The notes under the pieces: generated by a model
Told to the model about the DNA's origin: nothing
Databases searched by the model: none
Seen by the model: the letters and a program-made list of their open reading frames with translations, nothing else
Position numbers and translations under genes: made by a program
DNA from: Kaistia sp. 32K
Lineage (GTDB): Bacteria; Pseudomonadota; Alphaproteobacteria; Rhizobiales; Kaistiaceae
Direction: 5' to 3'
NCBI RefSeq assembly: GCF_016629525.1
Contig: NZ_AP024269.1
Location: forward strand, 4,600,001-4,664,000
DNA length: 64,000 bases
Shown: one piece after another, positions 28,283-39,722 of the stretch
Position numbering within the stretch: position 1 is the first letter of the stretch
Layout: every line of letters starts with the position of its first letter

Positions 28283-29647
28283 CTAGAACCGCCGGAAGCG
28301 CGCGGCGAAGAAGCCGTCGAGGCCGGAGAGGCGCGGCTCCCCGTTCGGCAGGTCGGAGGGCAGCGTCCTCAAGAAGCCCTCGCGGCAGATCGCCTCGAGG
28401 CCACCAACCTCTTCCGGCCGGATCGGCTCCAGCGCCAGCGGCAGGCTCGCCAGAGCCAACGCAACCTGGTCCTCGCCCTCGGCCCGCTCCAGCGAGCAGG
28501 TGCAGTAAACCAGGATGCCGCCCGAGCGCAGCATCGAGGTTGCCCGCGCCAGCAGCGACATCTGTATATTCGCCAGCGCCTTGATGTCGGAGGGCCGCTT
28601 CAGCACGGCGACGTCGGGATGGCGGCGGATCGTGCCGGTCGCCGAACAGGGCGCGTCGAGCAGGACGGCGTCGAAAAGCCGCCCCGGCTGCCAGGTTTCG
28701 ACATCGGCGGCGATCGTGCCGATCTGCAGCTTCAGCCGCGAGAGATTCTCGCGCACCCGCTGCAGGCGGGGCTCGGAGATGTCGACCGCCATCACCTTGG
28801 CGCCGGCAAGCGCCAGCTGCGCCGTCTTGCCGCCGGGCGCGGCGCAGAGATCGGCGACGTCGAGGCCCTCGACATTGCCGAGCAGCTTGGCCGGCAGCGC
28901 GGCGGCGGCGTCCTGCACCCACCACTGGCCCTCGGCGAAGCCCGGCAAGGCGTCGATCGGCCCATGCGGGATGAGCCGGACGCTGCCGGTCGGCAGAACG
29001 ATGCCGCCGAGCTTCTCGGCCCAGCCCTCGGGGTCCGACTTGACGGTCAGGTCGAGCGACGGTTCCAGCAGATGGGCCGCGGCGATCTCCGCTGTGGTGG
29101 CGGCGCCATAGTCGGCGACCCAGCGCTCATAGAGCCAGTCCGGCACGTTGAGGCGAACCTCATCCTGCGACGCCAGGATGGCGTCGCGCTGCTCGGTCAG
29201 CCGGCGCAATACCGCGTTGACCAGGCCCTTGAAATGGCGGGCGTCGCGATCGGCCTCGGCGGTCTCGACGGCGATCGAGACGGCGGCGTGATCCGGCACG
29301 TCCATGAACAGGATCTGCGCGGCGGCGACATGCAGGATGGCGGGCAGCGGGCCCGACTTGCGCGGCAGCGCCTTGTCGAGGAAGCGACCGAGCGCGTCGT
29401 CGATCTGGCTGCGACGACGCAGCGCGATGCCGAGAATGGCGCGCGCCAGCCCGCGCTCGCGCGGGTCGAGCGTCTCGAACGGGCCGTCGGTCGCATCGAT
29501 GGCGCTGTCGAGCGGGCGATGCTCGGCGAGCACCGCCATCAGCGCCGTGGTGGCGGCCATGCGGGCGGCGACGCCGGGTGCAAGACGGGGCGCGCGCGGC
29601 GCGTGGCGGGAGGGACGGGCGCCGGACGGCGTTGTCTTCTTACTCAA
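28283..29647 (-). CDS. rsmB: 16S rRNA (cytosine-967-C5) methyltransferase
   Basis: 454 aa. An N-terminal NusB-like domain (about 30-155) is followed by the SAM-dependent RNA m5C methylase domain. The SAM loop is [13 protein letters not shown], and the two catalytic cysteine motifs are [15 protein letters not shown] and [12 protein letters not shown]. It overlaps htpX: the TTG at 29647 shares bases with the htpX stop and has AGGGGG 8 nt upstream, so coupled translation is likely. A GTG at 29653 is an alternative start. Confidence 0.95.
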   Translation of the reverse strand: MSKKTTPSGARPSRHAPRAPRLAPGVAARMAATTALMAVLAEHRPLDSAIDATDGPFETLDPRERGLARAILGIALRRRSQIDDALGRFLDKALPRKSGPLPAILHVAAAQILFMDVPDHAAVSIAVETAEADRDARHFKGLVNAVLRRLTEQRDAILASQDEVRLNVPDWLYERWVADYGAATTAEIAAAHLLEPSLDLTVKSDPEGWAEKLGGIVLPTGSVRLIPHGPIDALPGFAEGQWWVQDAAAALPAKLLGNVEGLDVADLCAAPGGKTAQLALAGAKVMAVDISEPRLQRVRENLSRLKLQIGTIAADVETWQPGRLFDAVLLDAPCSATGTIRRHPDVAVLKRPSDIKALANIQMSLLARATSMLRSGGILVYCTCSLERAEGEDQVALALASLPLALEPIRPEEVGGLEAICREGFLRTLPSDLPNGEPRLSGLDGFFAARFRRF

Positions 29648-30657
29648 CCCCACGGCCCCCTGCCGGAGGAACCATTGGAGCCCGAACCACCCCACGGGCC
29701 CCGAGGGGCAGCGCCGGCGGAGGGACGGGCCGAGCGGAAGCCGCCCGGCAGGCTCACATTGGCCTTGGGCCGGCCCGGGGCCGAACCGCCGCCGCCGCGA
29801 CGGCCGCCGAATTCGGCCTCCATCGCCATCAGGGCCGCGATCCGGTTCTCGGTGTCCGGATGTGTCGAGAAGAGATTGTCCATACGCTGCCCGGATAGGG
29901 GATTGATGATGAAGAGATGGGCGGAGGCCGGATTGGCCTCGGCCGCCTCGTTGGGGATCTCGTGCGCCCCGCGCGCGATCTTGGCAAGGGCGCTCGCCAG
30001 AGCGCGCGGCTGGCCGCAGATCTCGGCGCCGAGGCGATCGGCCGAATATTCGCGCGTCCGGCTCACCGCCATCTGCACCAGCATGGCGGCGAGCGGCGCC
30101 ACGATGGCGGCGGCGATCACGCCGATGATGCCGAGCGGGTTGTTGTTCTCGCGGTTGTGGCTGCCGCCGAAGAAGAAGGCGAAATTCGCCAGCATCGAGA
30201 TCGCGCCGGCGAGCGTCGCGGTGATCGTCATGGTCAGCGTGTCGTGGTTCTTCACATGCGCCAGCTCATGCGCCATCACGCCGGCGATCTCGTCGCGGGT
30301 CAGCGCCTGCAGCAGGCCGGTCGACGCGGCGACGGCGGCGTTCTGCGGATTGCGGCCGGTCGCGAAGGCGTTGGGCTGGGCGGAATCGATGACATAGACC
30401 TTCGGCATGGGAAGACCGGCGCGCTGCGCCAGATCGCGGACGATGCCGTAGTACTCCGGCGCGCTGCGTTCGTCGACCTCATGGGCGCCGTACATCGACA
30501 GCACCATCCTGTCGGAGTTCCAGTAGCTGAACACGTTCATGCCGGCGGCGATGACGAAGGCGATCATCATGCCGCTCGAACCGCCGATCAGGTAGCCGAC
30601 TCCCATGAAGATGGCGGTAAGGGCCGCAATCAGCATGGCAGTACGCATCACGTTCAT
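29644..30657 (-). CDS. htpX: Membrane zinc protease HtpX
   Basis: 337 aa. Two N-terminal membrane segments (about 6-45), then the catalytic HELAH (130-134) with the third ligand in [11 protein letters not shown], and two more hydrophobic segments (about 145-200). HtpX removes damaged membrane proteins together with FtsH. The C-terminal tail (about 280-337) is rich in Gly, Pro and Ser and is longer than in E. coli, a feature of many alphaproteobacterial HtpX. It is upstream of and overlaps rsmB. Confidence 0.96.
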   Translation of the reverse strand: MNVMRTAMLIAALTAIFMGVGYLIGGSSGMMIAFVIAAGMNVFSYWNSDRMVLSMYGAHEVDERSAPEYYGIVRDLAQRAGLPMPKVYVIDSAQPNAFATGRNPQNAAVAASTGLLQALTRDEIAGVMAHELAHVKNHDTLTMTITATLAGAISMLANFAFFFGGSHNRENNNPLGIIGVIAAAIVAPLAAMLVQMAVSRTREYSADRLGAEICGQPRALASALAKIARGAHEIPNEAAEANPASAHLFIINPLSGQRMDNLFSTHPDTENRIAALMAMEAEFGGRRGGGGSAPGRPKANVSLPGGFRSARPSAGAAPRGPWGGSGSNGSSGRGPWG

Positions 30658-30834
30658 CGGTCACTCCAGCTCCGGGTGGCGCGCGGCGCCTGCATTGCAG
30701 CACCGTGCGGGATCGACCTATATGATGGGAAGATGCAGGTCGACCTGCAAGTTGCGGCCCTGTTGCAGTTCCCTTCCGCCGCATGGCCAATCCCGCCGGA
30801 ATCAGCCCTTTCCGGCACAGCCGCCCCGAGGCCC

Positions 30835-31029
30835 ATGACCAACGAAGCACCCGCCCCCGCCCCGCGACCCCTGAGCGAAGCCGCGCAGCGCGCGCTCGCC
30901 GAGGCCGAGGTCCGCCGCGCCGAAATCGACGCCGCGACGAAGCGCCCGCGCGAGATCCTCGGCCGCTCCGGCCCCGAACCGGTCCGCTACGGCGACTGGG
31001 AAAACAAGGGCATCGCCAGCGATTTCTGA
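30835..31029 (+). CDS. Succinate dehydrogenase assembly factor 4 (DUF1674)
   Basis: 64 aa. The C-terminal signature GPEPVRYGDWENKGIASDF is the DUF1674/SdhAF4 core, which binds the free SdhA flavoprotein and promotes covalent FAD attachment. The N-terminal half is a charged helix. The ATG at 30835 has GAGG just upstream. It is divergent from htpX. It lies about 28 kb from the sdhCDA genes of the same window. Confidence 0.88.
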   Translation: MTNEAPAPAPRPLSEAAQRALAEAEVRRAEIDAATKRPREILGRSGPEPVRYGDWENKGIASDF

Positions 31030-31092
31030 GGCGGCGACGAGCCCGTCTTCCTGTGCTAGCCTCGCTCGGCAATCGACGTGATCGGGAATGCC

Positions 31093-31365
31093 ATGACGTT
31101 GTCAGTCAAGCTGGATCCTGATGCCGAGGCGCGCCTGAAGGCGCTGGCCGAGACGCGTCGTCTCGATCCGGATGTCATGCTGCACGAGGCGATCGTGGAA
31201 TATCTCGATCGCGAGGAGGCGCGTCAGGCCTTCAAGGCGGAGGCGTTGGCCTCGCTCAGCGCCTTTGGCGAGGACGGGTTGCATCTGACCCTCGACGAGA
31301 CCGAGGCCTGGCTCGACGGCTGGGGCACGGATGCGGATGCGCCTCCGCCGCCTTGCCACAAATAA
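31093..31365 (+). CDS. Ribbon-helix-helix antitoxin
   Basis: 90 aa from the ATG at 31093 (a GTG at 31078 would add five residues). The start TLSVKLDPDAEARLKALAE is the beta-strand and first helix of a CopG/ParD-like ribbon-helix-helix DNA-binding domain; the acidic C-terminal part (about 55-90) should wrap the toxin. It overlaps the downstream ParE-like toxin frame by 13 nt, the usual type II toxin-antitoxin layout. It probably represses its own promoter. Confidence 0.82.
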   Translation: MTLSVKLDPDAEARLKALAETRRLDPDVMLHEAIVEYLDREEARQAFKAEALASLSAFGEDGLHLTLDETEAWLDGWGTDADAPPPPCHK

Positions 31366-31646
31366 TCCTGACAGCCGGCGCGCTTGCCGGCATCGAGCGC
31401 TGCCGCAGCCACCTTTCTGCGCGCGATCCCGAAGCAGCGCGCCGAGCCGCATCGGCAATCCGGGAACGACTGCAGAAACTGACCTTGTCGCCCGAAATCG
31501 GCCGCCGCGTCGCCGAGGCGCCGGAACTGCGCGAGCTCGTGATCCCGTTTGGCAGGCTCGGCTATGTCGCGCTCTACCATCACGACATGGAATCGGACCG
31601 CCTGCTGATCCTTGCCTTTCGCCATCAGCGGGAGGCCGGCTACTGA
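31353..31646 (+). CDS. ParE/RelE-family toxin
   Basis: 97 aa from a TTG start at 31353 inside the antitoxin 3' end. The fold marks are [21 protein letters not shown], then LSPEIGRRV, ELRELVIPFGRLGYVALYHHD and a C-terminal LLILAFRHQREAGY, read in parts. Family members poison gyrase (ParE) or cleave mRNA on the ribosome (RelE). The LILAFRHQ end fits ParE better. The rare TTG start and the overlap suggest its synthesis depends on antitoxin translation. Confidence 0.82.
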   Translation: MPQIILTAGALAGIERCRSHLSARDPEAARRAASAIRERLQKLTLSPEIGRRVAEAPELRELVIPFGRLGYVALYHHDMESDRLLILAFRHQREAGY

Positions 31647-31667
31647 GCTGGCCTCCCGGGATAGTGG

Positions 31668-33608
<1,941 letters not shown>

Positions 33609-33697
33609 AGTCTTCCCTCCCTGGCAGCGCCGCGCGAAGCGGTGCGCCGTGATACCGGCGCGCATTATGCGAATCCCGCGCGGCCGGGCAAGGCAGA

Positions 33698-34360
33698 CTA
33701 GAGCGCTTCGCAAAAGCCGAGTTGCAGCACGTTGACCCGCTTCACCGTGGCGTCCTCCAGCGCGGGATGAACCGGCACCTCGTAGCGGGCGAGATCGCGC
33801 CGGCCGGTGGCCGGCGCATAGGCCCGGTCGGGGTCGCCGGCGATGACGGTCATGCCGCCCGCGGCGAGCCTCTGGAGCCATGGCAGCAGCACGGCGGCGA
33901 AACCGCGATCGTAGAAGACGTCGCCGGCCAGGAGCACGTCGCAATTGTCGAGCGCTGCGCCGATGAGATCGACGCGGCGCGCCGAGACGGCGACGCCGTT
34001 CGCCGCCGCGTTCAGGCCGATCGACGCCACGGCGAAGGGATCGATGTCGACGGCCTCGACATCCGAGGCGCCCGCCAGCGCCGCTGCGATCGCCACCAGC
34101 CCGGAGCCGGAGGCGAAATCGAGCACGCGCTTTCCGCGCACGGTTTCGGGATGGTCGAGGATGTAGCGCGCCAGCCCCTGCCCGCCGGCCCAGGCGAAGG
34201 CCCAGAATGGCGGCGGCAGATCAGCCTGGTCGAGCGTCGCCTCGGTCAGGTGCCAGAGCGCCGTCGCCTCATCGGCCTGGTGCAGGCGGATTTCCGGCAC
34301 GAAGGCAACCGGCGACAACCGGGTCTGCTCGCGGACGAAAACCGCCGGATCGGCGATCAA
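33698..34360 (-). CDS. ETFB lysine methyltransferase-like SAM enzyme (METTL20 type)
   Basis: 220 aa class I methyltransferase. The SAM loop is [15 protein letters not shown], followed by EAVDIDPFA and AGDVFYDR, the set seen in METTL20-like enzymes that methylate lysines of the electron transfer flavoprotein beta subunit. [18 protein letters not shown] is the group-specific N-terminal block. No etfB gene is in the window. It lies 7 nt after the EVE gene, so it is probably cotranscribed. Confidence 0.8.
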   Translation of the reverse strand: MIADPAVFVREQTRLSPVAFVPEIRLHQADEATALWHLTEATLDQADLPPPFWAFAWAGGQGLARYILDHPETVRGKRVLDFASGSGLVAIAAALAGASDVEAVDIDPFAVASIGLNAAANGVAVSARRVDLIGAALDNCDVLLAGDVFYDRGFAAVLLPWLQRLAAGGMTVIAGDPDRAYAPATGRRDLARYEVPVHPALEDATVKRVNVLQLGFCEAL

Positions 34361-34367
34361 GCCGGGC

Positions 34368-34796
34368 TCAGATCGCGGCCGGGTCGAGCCCGCCGAGTTC
34401 CAGGATGAGCTTCCACTCGCGCTCCGTCACCGGCTGCACCGAGAGGCGCGAATTGCCGACCAGCGCCATGCCCTCGAGCCGCGGCTCGGCCTTCGCCGTC
34501 TCCAGCGAATAGGGCTTTGGCAGATCGCGGACGGCGCGCAGATCGACGCATTCCCAGCGGCCGCTGTCGTCGGTGGAGTCGGGATGGGCCAGCTTCGCCA
34601 CCTCGACGATCCCGACGATCTCCTTGCCGATGTTGGAATGGTAGAAGAAGCCGCGATCGCCAAGCTGCATGGCGCGCATGTTGTTGCGCGCCTGGTAGTT
34701 GCGGACCCCGTCCCATTCCTGGCCAGCGGCTCCCTTCTTCTTCAGATCGTCGAAGGAGAAGACATCGGGTTCGGACTTGAAGAGCCAATAGGCCAT
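34368..34796 (-). CDS. EVE domain protein
   Basis: 142 aa, essentially all EVE/PUA-like domain: YWLFKSEPDVFSFDDL at the start, WDGVRNYQARNNMRAM, GDRGFFYHSN and GIVEVAKLAHPD. EVE proteins are thought to bind modified bases in RNA or DNA. It is in a leftward cluster with yciI upstream and the METTL20-like gene downstream. Confidence 0.92.
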   Translation of the reverse strand: MAYWLFKSEPDVFSFDDLKKKGAAGQEWDGVRNYQARNNMRAMQLGDRGFFYHSNIGKEIVGIVEVAKLAHPDSTDDSGRWECVDLRAVRDLPKPYSLETAKAEPRLEGMALVGNSRLSVQPVTEREWKLILELGGLDPAAI

Positions 34797-34841
34797 GGGA
34801 CGCTCCGGGTCGAAATCGGGAAGTGAGGCTGGCGCGGCCGA

Positions 34842-35120
34842 TCAGGCCGGCTTGCCGACGGCCCAGCGCCAGGGGCGAACCACCGTTTCCTTGAACAGGC
34901 CGGCCTTGGCATAGGGGTCGGTGGCGAAGACGGCGCGGGCGGCGGCCTCGTCCTCGGCCTCGAGGATCAGCAGCGAGCCGCACATGTCGCCGCTCTCGTT
35001 CAGGAACGGGCCGGCGATGGCGATGCCGGTTTCCTTCAGCCACTCGATGTGGGCGGGGCGGTTCTCGAGACGGACCGGCAGGCCGTCGTCCTTGTCGGTG
35101 AGAATGGCGACGAAATGCAT
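34842..35120 (-). CDS. YciI-like family protein
   Basis: 92 aa ferredoxin-like alpha/beta protein. The family run RPAHIEWLKETGIAIAGPFL and DPYAKAGLFKE with WRWAVG is visible, as is His in the pocket. YciI members may have hydrolase or binding roles, but none is proven here. The ATG at 35120 has a strong GGAGGG site; the longer frame to 35312 covers a dispersed repeat. Confidence 0.88.
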   Translation of the reverse strand: MHFVAILTDKDDGLPVRLENRPAHIEWLKETGIAIAGPFLNESGDMCGSLLILEAEDEAAARAVFATDPYAKAGLFKETVVRPWRWAVGKPA

Positions 35121-35130
35121 GAAACCCTCC

Positions 35131-35219
35131 TGGAGCGTTTTCGGGCGAAGGGAATGGGTTCGCCGAAAGAAAACGCGATCGAACAAGAATTGGAACCGTT
35201 CAGCTGAGCGGTTCCGGAA
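35131..35219. repeat. Dispersed palindromic intergenic repeat
   Basis: GCGTTTTC (35135-35142) pairs with GAAAACGC (35169-35176), with an inner GGCGAA/TTCGCC stem. A second hairpin GGAACCG/CGGTTCC follows at 35192-35215. This GAGCGTTTTCG-type element is a recurrent intergenic repeat of rhizobial genomes. It lies upstream of the YciI gene. Confidence 0.65.
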
Positions 35220-35326
35220 TAGCGGCGGCACGTTAGGCGGCGCGCCGACGCGCGTAAAGAGCGGCGGCGCGCGCGGAAGGGGAAAGGCGTCGACGCCTTT
35301 GGATATAGGCATCGACGCCTCACGGA

Positions 35327-36226
35327 TCAGCCCGCACCATTGCCGCGAAAGAGCGCCGCCTCGCGCTTGAACAGCGCCACCAGCGCGTCGCGGACAAGGC
35401 GCACCGGCGCGGGGATCGCGCTCTCGCGGCGGGCGAGCAGCCAGAGCTCGCGCAGCGGCGGCGTTCCCTCAATATCGACGGCGACCAGCGCCGGATCCGG
35501 GCGAGCGAGGAAATGCGGCAGCAGCGCCACGCCAAACCCGGCCCGCGCGGCGCCGGCCTGCGTCAGCTGGCTGTTGGTGCGGAACGCCAGACCGCGACCG
35601 GGAAACCGGCGCGACAGCCAGACCGCCTCCGGCAGATGCGCGCTCGCCTCGTCGAAGCCGACCAGGTCCGGCTCGGCGCCGGCGGCGATCCGCGCCGCCC
35701 AGCCGGCGCTGGCATAGAAGCCGAAGCCGAGCGTCGCGACCTGCCGGGCGGTCAGTTCGCTATCGGTCGGCCGGCCGAGCCGCAAGGCGAGATCGGCCTC
35801 GCGGCGGGCGAGGCTGACCAGGCGCCGATCGGCGATCATCTCGATGTCGATCGCCGGATGCTCGCCGCGGAACAGCGCGAGGCGGGGAAGGAGGTAGGCA
35901 TCGGCGAGGCCCGGCGTCGCCGTGATCCGGACCAACCCGGCCGGCGCTTCCGCCTCGCCGTGCCGTGCCAGGGAGCGTGCGGCGGTCTCCATCGCGGCGA
36001 TCGCCTGCAGCGCGTCGCGGCCGGCGGCGGTCAGCTCGTAGCCGGTCGGCCGCCGCTCGATCAGCCGGGCGCCGAGCGCCTTTTCCAGTCCGGCGACACG
36101 GCGGGCGACAGTGGCGTGGTTGACCGCCAGCGCCCGCGCGGCGGCCGACAGGCTGCCATGGCGGGCCAGCGCCGCGAAGTAACGGGCATCCTCCCAGTCC
36201 ACCTCTGTGCGAAAACGCTCAGCCAT
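35327..36226 (-). CDS. LysR-family transcriptional regulator
   Basis: 299 aa. The N-terminal winged helix-turn-helix spans about residues 8-67 with YFAALARHGSLSAAARALAV and the recognition part NHATVARRVAGLEKALG; the effector domain follows from about 95. It is divergent from the metallo-hydrolase gene at 36318, with 91 bp between, so it probably controls that gene and itself. A GCGA-ATTTC-TCGC dyad at about 36237-36250 could be its site. Effector unknown. Confidence 0.92.
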   Translation of the reverse strand: MAERFRTEVDWEDARYFAALARHGSLSAAARALAVNHATVARRVAGLEKALGARLIERRPTGYELTAAGRDALQAIAAMETAARSLARHGEAEAPAGLVRITATPGLADAYLLPRLALFRGEHPAIDIEMIADRRLVSLARREADLALRLGRPTDSELTARQVATLGFGFYASAGWAARIAAGAEPDLVGFDEASAHLPEAVWLSRRFPGRGLAFRTNSQLTQAGAARAGFGVALLPHFLARPDPALVAVDIEGTPPLRELWLLARRESAIPAPVRLVRDALVALFKREAALFRGNGAG

Positions 36227-36317
36227 GGCGAAAGATTAGCGAATTTCTCGCAGCGCCACGAGCCCCTATCTCTCGAACGAACGCGGCCCGACCGCGCATT
36301 GTCGAATGGAGGCATGG

Positions 36318-37088
36318 ATGAGCACGCCCGAAACCACGCTGACGCTCGTCGGCGGTCCGACCCTGCTGATCGAGACCGGCGGCCTTCGCCTGCTGACCGA
36401 TCCGACCTTCGACGCGCCCGGCCACTACGCCGGCGCCGTGCATCTGGAAAAGACCAAGGGCCCGGCTCTCTCGGCCGAGGCGATCGGCGCGGTCGACGCC
36501 GTGCTGCTCAGCCACGACCAGCATTTCGACAATCTCGACCATGCCGGCCGCGCCTATCTCGGCACCGCCGGCACCACCTTCATCACGAAGGTCGGCGCGG
36601 CGCGGCTCGGCGGCAACGCCCAGGGGCTGGCGCCCTTCGAGACAACGACGCTTCAGACCGGGGCCGGACGCCTATTCGTCACGGCGGCGCCGGCGCGGCA
36701 TGGGCCGGCGGGGTTCGAGCCGATCTCGGGCGACGTCATCGGCTTCCTGCTCGGCCGCGACCAGCCGGGCGATGCGATCTACGTCACCGGCGACACGGTC
36801 TGGTACGAGGGCGTCGCCGAGGTGGCGCGGCGTTTCGCGCCCAAACTGATCGTCGCCTTCGCCGGCTCGGCCGAGCCGCGCGGCAAGTTCCACGTGACGA
36901 TGGACAGCAACGACGTGATCGAGACGGCGCACGCCTTTCCGGCGGCGAAGATCGTCGCCGTGCACACGGATGGCTGGACGCATTTCAAGGAAAACGCCGC
37001 CGATCTCGCCCAGGCCTTCCAGGCGCTCGGCATCGCCGACCGTCTCGTCAGCCTCGAACCCGGCAAGCCGCTCCGCCTCACGCTCTGA
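36318..37088 (+). CDS. Metallo-beta-lactamase fold hydrolase (UlaG-like)
   Basis: 256 aa. The zinc motif appears as LLSHDQHFDNLD, in place of the canonical HxHxDH, with further ligands in APARHGP and VTGDTVW. GGPTLLIETGGLRLLTDPTFD is the usual UlaG/YddR-like start. Substrate unknown; the class includes lactonases and phosphodiesterases. The ATG at 36318 has GGAGG 5 nt away and is preferred to the one at 36306. It is divergent from a LysR gene, its likely regulator, and converges on gpsA. Confidence 0.87.
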   Translation: MSTPETTLTLVGGPTLLIETGGLRLLTDPTFDAPGHYAGAVHLEKTKGPALSAEAIGAVDAVLLSHDQHFDNLDHAGRAYLGTAGTTFITKVGAARLGGNAQGLAPFETTTLQTGAGRLFVTAAPARHGPAGFEPISGDVIGFLLGRDQPGDAIYVTGDTVWYEGVAEVARRFAPKLIVAFAGSAEPRGKFHVTMDSNDVIETAHAFPAAKIVAVHTDGWTHFKENAADLAQAFQALGIADRLVSLEPGKPLRLTL

Positions 37089-37094
37089 GGCGGG

Positions 37095-38063
37095 TCAGTC
37101 GGCCTCGCGCTTCAGCGGGCGCAGCATCAGCGCCTCGGCGGCGGCGTCGATCGACAGCGCGCCGTCGAGGATGGCGGCGACCGCCTCGGTGATCGGCATC
37201 GGCACGCCGAGGCGGCGGGCGAGATCGCGCGCCACCGGGGCCGTCACCGCGCCTTCGGCCAAGGCCGGCGGCAGGGCGGCGCCGCTGCCGAGCGCATGGC
37301 CATAGGCGAAGTTGCGCGATTGCGTCGACGAGCAGGTGAGCACGAGGTCGCCGAGACCCGAAAGCCCCATCAGCGTTTCCGGCAGCGCGCCCATCGCCTC
37401 GCCGAGACGGCGCAGCTCGGCGAAGCCGCGCGCGACGACGGCGGCGCTGGCGCTGGCGCCGAGTTCACGGCCGGCGACGATGCCGGCGGCGATCGCCAGC
37501 ACGTTCTTGAAGGCGCCGCCGATCTCGACGCCGAGCATGTCGGTCTCGGCATAGGGGCGGAAACTAACCGAGCCGAGCGCCTGGCAGAGAGCCATCGCAA
37601 GCCGCAGATCGGTCGCGGCGATGGTGACGGCGGTCGGCAGGCCACGCGCCACATCGACGGCGAAGCTCGGCCCCGACAGCACGGCGGGAGCGGCCGGCGG
37701 CAACGCCTCGGCCAATACCTCGGTCATCCGCTTGGCGGTGCCGCGCTCCAGCCCCTTGGCGCAGAGCACGACCGGCGTGTCCTCGCGGATGGCCTCGAGA
37801 TGGCCGGCAACCTCGCGCACCGTCTGCGCCGGCGTCGCCAGCAGGATCGCGTCGGCGGAAAGCACCGCCTCGATCCGCTCGGTGACGGAGAGGGCCTCGG
37901 GCAGATGCACGCCGGGCAGATGGGCGGCGTTTTCCCGCGCCGCGGCGATCGCGGCCGCGTTGCGGCCCCAGAGCGTGACCTTGCGGCCGGCCCGGTGCGC
38001 GGCGAGCGCCAGCGCGGTGCCCCAGGCGCCGGCGCCGACGACGGCGATGTGGTCGATCGTCAT
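37095..38063 (-). CDS. gpsA: Glycerol-3-phosphate dehydrogenase [NAD(P)+]
   Basis: 322 aa. It makes sn-glycerol 3-phosphate for phospholipid synthesis from dihydroxyacetone phosphate. The cofactor loop is [12 protein letters not shown] (8-19); the conserved [27 protein letters not shown] and [16 protein letters not shown] (with the catalytic Lys) are present. Its ATG overlaps the Nudix gene stop by 4 nt, so it is the last gene of a tsaD-Nudix-gpsA unit. Confidence 0.96.
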   Translation of the reverse strand: MTIDHIAVVGAGAWGTALALAAHRAGRKVTLWGRNAAAIAAARENAAHLPGVHLPEALSVTERIEAVLSADAILLATPAQTVREVAGHLEAIREDTPVVLCAKGLERGTAKRMTEVLAEALPPAAPAVLSGPSFAVDVARGLPTAVTIAATDLRLAMALCQALGSVSFRPYAETDMLGVEIGGAFKNVLAIAAGIVAGRELGASASAAVVARGFAELRRLGEAMGALPETLMGLSGLGDLVLTCSSTQSRNFAYGHALGSGAALPPALAEGAVTAPVARDLARRLGVPMPITEAVAAILDGALSIDAAAEALMLRPLKREAD

Positions 38064-38509
38064 GACGCGGTCTCCAGCGCAGGCAGGGAATCAAGCATCG
38101 CATCCAGCTCGCCGAACAGCGCCTCGCCAAGCGGCAGATCGAGCCAGGAAAGCGCGAATCGGATCGGCGGGCCGCCAGAGTCCGGATGCATCTCCATCTG
38201 CTCCCAGCTTTCCGCGAACTCGCCTTCGAGCGCGAGATGAAAGAACCAGCGCCGATGCTGCCGCTCCGGGCCGCCCGGCGGGGCATAGCGATACTCCCGC
38301 TCGCCCAACAGCGTCATGACGGCAGGCGCCGTCAGCCCGGTCTCTTCCGAAAATTCGCGCCGCGCCGCCTCGACCGGCGTTTCGCCCGCTTCCATCGTGC
38401 CGCCGGGCACCTGGATGCCATATTCGGGGAAATCCGGCTCGCGGAAGACGAGCAGCTTTCCGCGCCAGGTCGCGTAAAGCACGACCTTGTTCTTGCGGAT
38501 GACGCTCAC
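38060..38509 (-). CDS. Nudix hydrolase
   Basis: 149 aa. A complete Nudix box is seen at about residues 36-58, starting [20 protein letters not shown] and ending ETG, with the catalytic glutamates. Members hydrolyse nucleoside diphosphates linked to another group; this one's substrate is unknown. It overlaps tsaD upstream and gpsA downstream, each by 4 nt, so the three genes are translationally coupled. Confidence 0.9.
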   Translation of the reverse strand: MSVIRKNKVVLYATWRGKLLVFREPDFPEYGIQVPGGTMEAGETPVEAARREFSEETGLTAPAVMTLLGEREYRYAPPGGPERQHRRWFFHLALEGEFAESWEQMEMHPDSGGPPIRFALSWLDLPLGEALFGELDAMLDSLPALETAS

Positions 38510-39597
38510 GCCTTCGCTCCCTTGTGGCCGGAGCCGAGCATCGGCGCTGCCAGCTGGTCGAGCGGCCAGCGCGGGCGGGCGGGCGCGGCGAGATCGTCGA
38601 CGAGGCCGAGCGCCAGCCTCTCGGCGCCGGCCCAGGCGATCATCGCGCCATTGTCGGTGCAGAGCGCCAGCGGCGGCGCGATCAGCCGGAAGCCGCGCGC
38701 CACCATTTCGGCATCGAGCCCGGCGCGCAGCGCCTTGTTGGCGGCGACGCCGCCGGCGACGACCAGGACGGGATCGGCGATGTCAGGGAATTCCGCGCGG
38801 AACCGGTCGAGCGCATGGCCGATGCGGTCGCGCACGACCAGCGTCACCGTGCGCTGGAAGGCGGCGCAGAGATCGTCAACATCCGCCTCGGAGAGCGGCG
38901 CGATCGCCTGCGCCTCGGTCCGCAGCGCCGTCTTCAGGCCGGAGAAGGAGAAATCGGCGCCGGGTCGGCCGAACATCGGCCGCGGCAGCGCGAAGCGGTC
39001 GGGATTGCCGCGCGCGGCGGCGCGCTCGACCGCCGGGCCGCCCGGATAGGGCAGGCCGAGCAGCTTCGCCGTCTTGTCGAAGGCTTCGCCGAGCGCATCG
39101 TCGATCGTGGTGCCCCAGCGCTCATACTGGCCGACGCCGCGCACCAGCAGGATCTGGGTGTGGCCGCCCGAGACGAGAAGCAGCAGGTAGGGAAAGGCGA
39201 TGCCGTCCGTCAGCCGCGCCGTCAGCGCATGACCTTCGAGATGATTGACGGCGACGAGCGGTTTGCCGGCGGCGAGCGCCAACGCCTTCGCCGTCGTCAG
39301 CCCGACGATGACGCCGCCGATCAGGCCGGGGCCGGCCGTCGCGGCGACGGCGTCGAGATCGGCGAAGGAGACGCCGGCCTCCTCCATCGCGCCCTCGACG
39401 ATGCGGTCGAGCGCCTCGACATGGGCGCGCGCGGCGATCTCCGGCACCACGCCGCCAAAGGCCGCGTGATCCTCGATCTGCGACAGCACGACATTGGAGA
39501 GGATCGTGCCGCGCCCCTCGGCGTCGCGCGAGACGACGGAGGCCGCCGTTTCATCGCAGCTCGTTTCAATGCCGAGAACCAGAACGGAAGAACTCAC
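38506..39597 (-). CDS. tsaD: tRNA N6-threonylcarbamoyladenosine transferase TsaD
   Basis: 363 aa from a GTG start. It transfers threonylcarbamoyl to A37 of ANN-decoding tRNAs with TsaB/E. The N-terminal [14 protein letters not shown], the metal pair in [23 protein letters not shown] and [13 protein letters not shown] are present. AAAGG lies 8 nt before the GTG at 39597; another GTG at 39600 adds one residue. The further upstream frame to 39708 is not conserved. It is divergent from hemC. Confidence 0.96.
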   Translation of the reverse strand: MSSSVLVLGIETSCDETAASVVSRDAEGRGTILSNVVLSQIEDHAAFGGVVPEIAARAHVEALDRIVEGAMEEAGVSFADLDAVAATAGPGLIGGVIVGLTTAKALALAAGKPLVAVNHLEGHALTARLTDGIAFPYLLLLVSGGHTQILLVRGVGQYERWGTTIDDALGEAFDKTAKLLGLPYPGGPAVERAAARGNPDRFALPRPMFGRPGADFSFSGLKTALRTEAQAIAPLSEADVDDLCAAFQRTVTLVVRDRIGHALDRFRAEFPDIADPVLVVAGGVAANKALRAGLDAEMVARGFRLIAPPLALCTDNGAMIAWAGAERLALGLVDDLAAPARPRWPLDQLAAPMLGSGHKGAKA

Positions 39598-39722
39598 CAC
39601 CGGGGCCTTTCGCCGCGCGTTTCGCGGCTTGCTTGCGGATGGGCGCGTCGTGACTAGACTGGCGCCGAATTCAGCCCTGACGGGCATGGACCCGACAGGC
39701 CCTAACATCCGGACCCGATCCC

